This document shows, piece by piece, positions 49,221-51,767 of a stretch of 51,767 nt of DNA. This DNA is from Propionivibrio sp. (lineage in GTDB: Bacteria > Pseudomonadota > Gammaproteobacteria > Burkholderiales > Rhodocyclaceae): NCBI GenBank assembly GCA_029975435.1, contig JARKPC010000211.1, forward strand, positions 1 through 51,767, written 5' to 3'. The notes beneath the pieces are model-generated. The model was not told the origin of the DNA, did no database searches, and saw only the letters and a list, made by a program, of their open reading frames with translations. The stretch's first letter is position 1. Each line of letters starts with the position of its first letter. The translations under genes were made by a program, and so were the position numbers.

Positions 49221-49427
49221 TCAGATCAGCACGATATCTGCCGCGCAGACATCGATGCGCCGATTGGCTCCGTAACAGATCAGGCGGCTCATCTGGCGGT
49301 CGATGGCGGCAACCAGAAAGCAGTTGTCCTCGTGATCGACGAAGATTCTTCTGCTCCCCTTGATTCGCTCCAGGGCGCGCTGTTTCAGGCGCACGATACG
49401 ACCTACGTATTTTTCGAGTTTTTGCAT
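49221..49427 (-). CDS. Small conserved-looking protein upstream of ppx
   Basis: The 68-aa product (MQKLEKYVGRIVRLKQRA, then IFVDHEDNCFLVAAIDRQM, then LICYGANRRIDVCAADIVLI) is basic, has no membrane segment and looks like a small beta-barrel of SH3/Sm type, though I cannot assign a family. Codon use agrees with neighbours. It lies 28 nt upstream of ppx on the same strand and directly after the Pho-box-like promoter (leader about 28 nt), so it is probably expressed with ppx. The ribosome site is weak. Confidence 0.65.
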   Translation of the reverse strand: MQKLEKYVGRIVRLKQRALERIKGSRRIFVDHEDNCFLVAAIDRQMSRLICYGANRRIDVCAADIVLI

Positions 49428-49461
49428 TTTGCGGTGCTGGACAGTGCTTGATGACGCCGTG

Positions 49462-49507
49462 ATTCTGGAACGCGAGTGTTACATGCTGATGACGCGGATT
49501 GTTGCAG
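49462..49507 (-). promoter_or_regulatory. Pho-box-like array and -10 of the small gene/ppx unit
   Basis: On the minus strand CTGCAAC (49507-49501), a 5-nt gap, GCGTCAT (49495-49489), CAGC, ATGTAAC (49484-49478). Ten nt further is CAGAAT (49467-49462), 4 of 6 to the -10 consensus. The GCGTCAY-N4-nTGTAAC core is nearly the same as in front of the OlsB-like gene. The first gap of 5 instead of 4 is a flaw. Confidence 0.55.
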
Positions 49508-49570
49508 CAATATGGCTGTAACCATCGGCCGTTAGGATCTGCCGGTCTTTTCATTCTTGCAGACCCACAC

Positions 49571-51589
49571 ATGAAATCCCTGTTCGTTCCCGCCGTCTGG
49601 CTCGTTGGTCGCCTTTCCTACCGCCACAAGCTGTTGCTGACGGCAGTCGTGTTTCTCCTGCCGTTGCTTCTGTTTTCCGGACTGCTGGTGTCTGAGCATC
49701 AGGGCCAGCTCGAGGTTACGCGGCGCGAGCGGGTGGGCCTGGATCTGCAATTGCCGGCGCTCGAACTGCTGGTTGCGGCGCATGACTACCATGCCGCCTC
49801 GCAAGCGATAATGGCCGGGGACGAATCCTACAGGTCGGCGCAGACCGAACGGCGCGCGTTCGTCGCCGAGCGCCTGCGTGGGTTGCACGAACTGACGCGC
49901 ACCGGTATCGGAGAAGAACTGGCTGGTGCTGCCTGGCTCCCGCTTCGCGAATACTGGGAGAAATATTCGGCCGGCGGCGAGGATGCGGCCGATGCCCTCA
50001 ACGCGCAACTGGAGTTCAACCGGCTTTTGCGCCAGGGCCTGACCCTCGTCTCGGATCGCAGCGGAATTCGCGCCGACGGCGACCCGGCCGTGGCCGCCCT
50101 GGTCGATTCGTTGTCGATCAAGCTGCCGCTGCTGCTCGAAAGCCTCGGCGTGGCCCGCGATATCGGTCTCGGCGCCGTGGCTGGCAAGCGCCTCAAGGCA
50201 ATACTGCGCAATCGCCTGCTGGTGGTGCGCGGCGGCATCGATCCGCTGGTTTCATGGAACCTTGAGAATATCGAGAAGGCCGGCGCTCTCCGGCCCGCGC
50301 TGGCCGCAGGTCTGGAAACGCCGGCGTCCGCCTTGGGTACGGCGCCCCTCGCCCTGCAGGAACTGTTGACCACCAAGGTCATCGATACGAGCGATTTCGA
50401 TATTTCTCCGGCGGACTATGATGGTCCCGGAATTATGGCCATGGCTGCGGTGCTGGACATGGCGCGCGCCATCGTGCCTGGAGTCGACCGCGTGCTCGAT
50501 GCGCGCATCAACGACCTGATGCTGAAGCGCAACACCATCCTGGCCATCATCGGCGTGGTTCTCCTGCTGCTTGGATACGGATTTACCGGCGCCTACATGT
50601 CGATCATGCGTGGCATCGAGGATCTGAGCGCGGCGGCGAAGCGGATGGCCGCCGGAGATCTCAGTGTGCGCGTCACCCCTCGCTCGTCCGATGAAGCGGC
50701 GGAAATGGCCCGCTACTTCAACGAGATGGCCGCGAGTTTCGGAGGATTGATCCGCGATACGCTTGTTGCCGCCCGGGAGCTGAACGGTTCGGTGGACCGC
50801 GTCAATGCGTCGAGTCGGCAGATCGAAAACGCCACTGAACGGCAGAACGAGGCCGCCGCCCGCACGGCCAGCGCCGTCCAGCAATTGACGGTGTCGATCC
50901 ATGAAGTGGCGGAGCGTGCCCGCGATACCGAACGCGTGACGGTGGAGGCCGACGAGGCGACGCGTCGGGGGGCCGAACATGCGGCCGGAGCCGCCCGCGA
51001 GATGGCGGGCATTGTCGCCGGCGTGAACGAGGCCGTGTTGGCGATTCAGGACCTGGAGAATCAGTCGCTTGAGATCGGCCAGGTGGTGCGGGCCATCCGC
51101 GAAATTGCCGAGCAGACCAATCTGCTCGCACTCAACGCGGCCATCGAGGCGGCGCGCGCCGGCGAGCATGGACGGGGCTTTTCCGTCGTGGCCGACGAGG
51201 TGCGGAAACTCGCCGAGCGTACGCGCAGGGCGACGACCGATGTGGCGGGAACCATCGAGGCGATCCAGGAGAACATCCAGGCGGCGGTGGTTTCGATGCG
51301 CCGCAGCAGCGATCAGGTACGCGGCAGTGCCGGCGTGGTCGACGAACTCAGCGAACTGCTCGCCCGCATGCGCGAGACGGTAAGCGTTACGGCCCGGCAT
51401 ATCGAGGAAATCGCCCACGCCACGACCGAGCAGAGCAACGCCGGCAACGAGATCGCACGCAATACCCAGGAAATTTCGGGCATGGCCGAGGAGTGTCATG
51501 CCTCGGCCCAGACTACCAGCGCGTCCTCGCGGACACTGGCCGGTCTCGCGACACGGTTGGAGGAGTCGGTTGCCTGCCTGTCGGTGTGA
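49571..51589 (+). CDS. Methyl-accepting chemotaxis protein
   Basis: Inner-membrane chemoreceptor of 672 aa. A first membrane helix lies near residues 17-40 ([20 protein letters not shown]), followed by a long periplasmic sensor region (about 40-320) without a recognised ligand domain. A second helix is near 320-345 ([21 protein letters not shown] in part). Then a HAMP domain ([20 protein letters not shown]) precedes the signalling domain with the highly conserved hairpin [20 protein letters not shown] and [15 protein letters not shown]. No CheW-tether pentapeptide is seen at the end (VACLSV). ATG 49571 fits the signal-anchor start. Ligand unknown. Confidence 0.95.
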   Translation: MKSLFVPAVWLVGRLSYRHKLLLTAVVFLLPLLLFSGLLVSEHQGQLEVTRRERVGLDLQLPALELLVAAHDYHAASQAIMAGDESYRSAQTERRAFVAERLRGLHELTRTGIGEELAGAAWLPLREYWEKYSAGGEDAADALNAQLEFNRLLRQGLTLVSDRSGIRADGDPAVAALVDSLSIKLPLLLESLGVARDIGLGAVAGKRLKAILRNRLLVVRGGIDPLVSWNLENIEKAGALRPALAAGLETPASALGTAPLALQELLTTKVIDTSDFDISPADYDGPGIMAMAAVLDMARAIVPGVDRVLDARINDLMLKRNTILAIIGVVLLLLGYGFTGAYMSIMRGIEDLSAAAKRMAAGDLSVRVTPRSSDEAAEMARYFNEMAASFGGLIRDTLVAARELNGSVDRVNASSRQIENATERQNEAAARTASAVQQLTVSIHEVAERARDTERVTVEADEATRRGAEHAAGAAREMAGIVAGVNEAVLAIQDLENQSLEIGQVVRAIREIAEQTNLLALNAAIEAARAGEHGRGFSVVADEVRKLAERTRRATTDVAGTIEAIQENIQAAVVSMRRSSDQVRGSAGVVDELSELLARMRETVSVTARHIEEIAHATTEQSNAGNEIARNTQEISGMAEECHASAQTTSASSRTLAGLATRLEESVACLSV

Positions 51590-51633
51590 AGCCGGCGTTG
51601 GCCTGTGAGCGCTCCGCCCGTACCCTCTACGCG

Positions 51634-51767
51634 TCAGTGCTGAATCTGGGTGAACTGGTTTTGCAGGAAATGGACGACGGCTTTCGACAAGCCGGAACGC
51701 TTCATCCACCGATAGGTGGCCTCTGCGGCATAAGGCGCCGCGGCCGTTATGACGAGCAGTGCGTTGA
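51634..51767 (-). CDS. C-terminal end of an unknown protein (cut by window edge)
   Basis: The last 43 codons and TGA stop of a minus-strand frame enter from the right edge: NALLVITAAAPYAAEATYRW, then MKRSGLSKAVVHFLQNQFTQ and IQH. Helical and hydrophobic in the first part. No family can be named from this much. It is convergent with the chemoreceptor gene, 44 nt apart, a normal spacing. Confidence 0.5.
   Translation of the reverse strand, partial: NALLVITAAAPYAAEATYRWMKRSGLSKAVVHFLQNQFTQIQH

Overview
The window is about 62% GC by eye and gene-dense. Its protein families and gene orders point to a betaproteobacterium, most likely of the Rhodocyclales (inference: gap-pgk-pyk-fba order, aceE-aceF-lpdA with a lipoyl domain on the E3 subunit, and glycogen plus polyphosphate genes as in Accumulibacter, Propionivibrio or Dechloromonas). 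No rRNA, tRNA, IS element, prophage or CRISPR array was seen.

Layout. 1-5000 (minus): glycolysis genes gap, pgk, a conserved hypothetical, pyk and the start of fba. 5475-11594 (plus): pgi, pgm, glgC, glgA, leading carbon from fructose-6-P to glycogen. 11710-20424 (minus): a histone-like DUF2934 gene, then malQ, glgX, glgB, glgP, the coupled branching/degradation operon. 20695-28393: a SulP-STAS-cyclic-nucleotide-domain transporter, a thioredoxin-like protein, rsmE, pap (PPK2-type polyphosphate:AMP phosphotransferase), argA, yggX and a secreted unknown. 28495-33400: an OlsB-like acyltransferase, phoU and rpiA (minus), divergent from a PlcP-like phospholipase C, an Agt-like glycosyltransferase and dgkA (plus). 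33431-43280 (minus): a response regulator/diguanylate cyclase, pyruvate dehydrogenase, and a CoA-disulfide/polysulfide reductase with rhodanese domain. 43495-51767: an IscA-like protein, orphan citC, an MBL-fold protein, a DUF2914 membrane protein, a basic Ala/Pro/Lys-rich protein, ppx with a small upstream gene, a chemoreceptor and the end of an unknown gene.

Most interesting signal. Five intergenic regions carry 7-nt repeats ending in a near-constant nTGTAAC (CCGTAAC once), spaced by 4 nt (11-nt period, as in PhoB boxes). In each, a -10-like hexamer begins exactly 10 nt further on. They sit in front of phoU, the OlsB-like gene, plcP-agt, the basic-protein gene at 47134 and the small gene/ppx pair. 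Together they suggest a phosphate-starvation programme not limited to polyphosphate: PlcP would strip head groups from phospholipids, Agt would glycosylate the diacylglycerol, DgkA could return it to phosphatidic acid, and the OlsB-like enzyme would start ornithine-lipid synthesis. The OlsB-like gene also has a perfect 10-bp inverted repeat that buries its Shine-Dalgarno sequence, and the predicted PhoB-dependent transcript would start inside that repeat and largely lose it.

The window thus links glycolysis, glycogen, polyphosphate turnover (pap, ppx, phoU) and membrane-lipid remodelling. Regulatory statements are inference from sequence patterns; gene identities rest on recognised family motifs.
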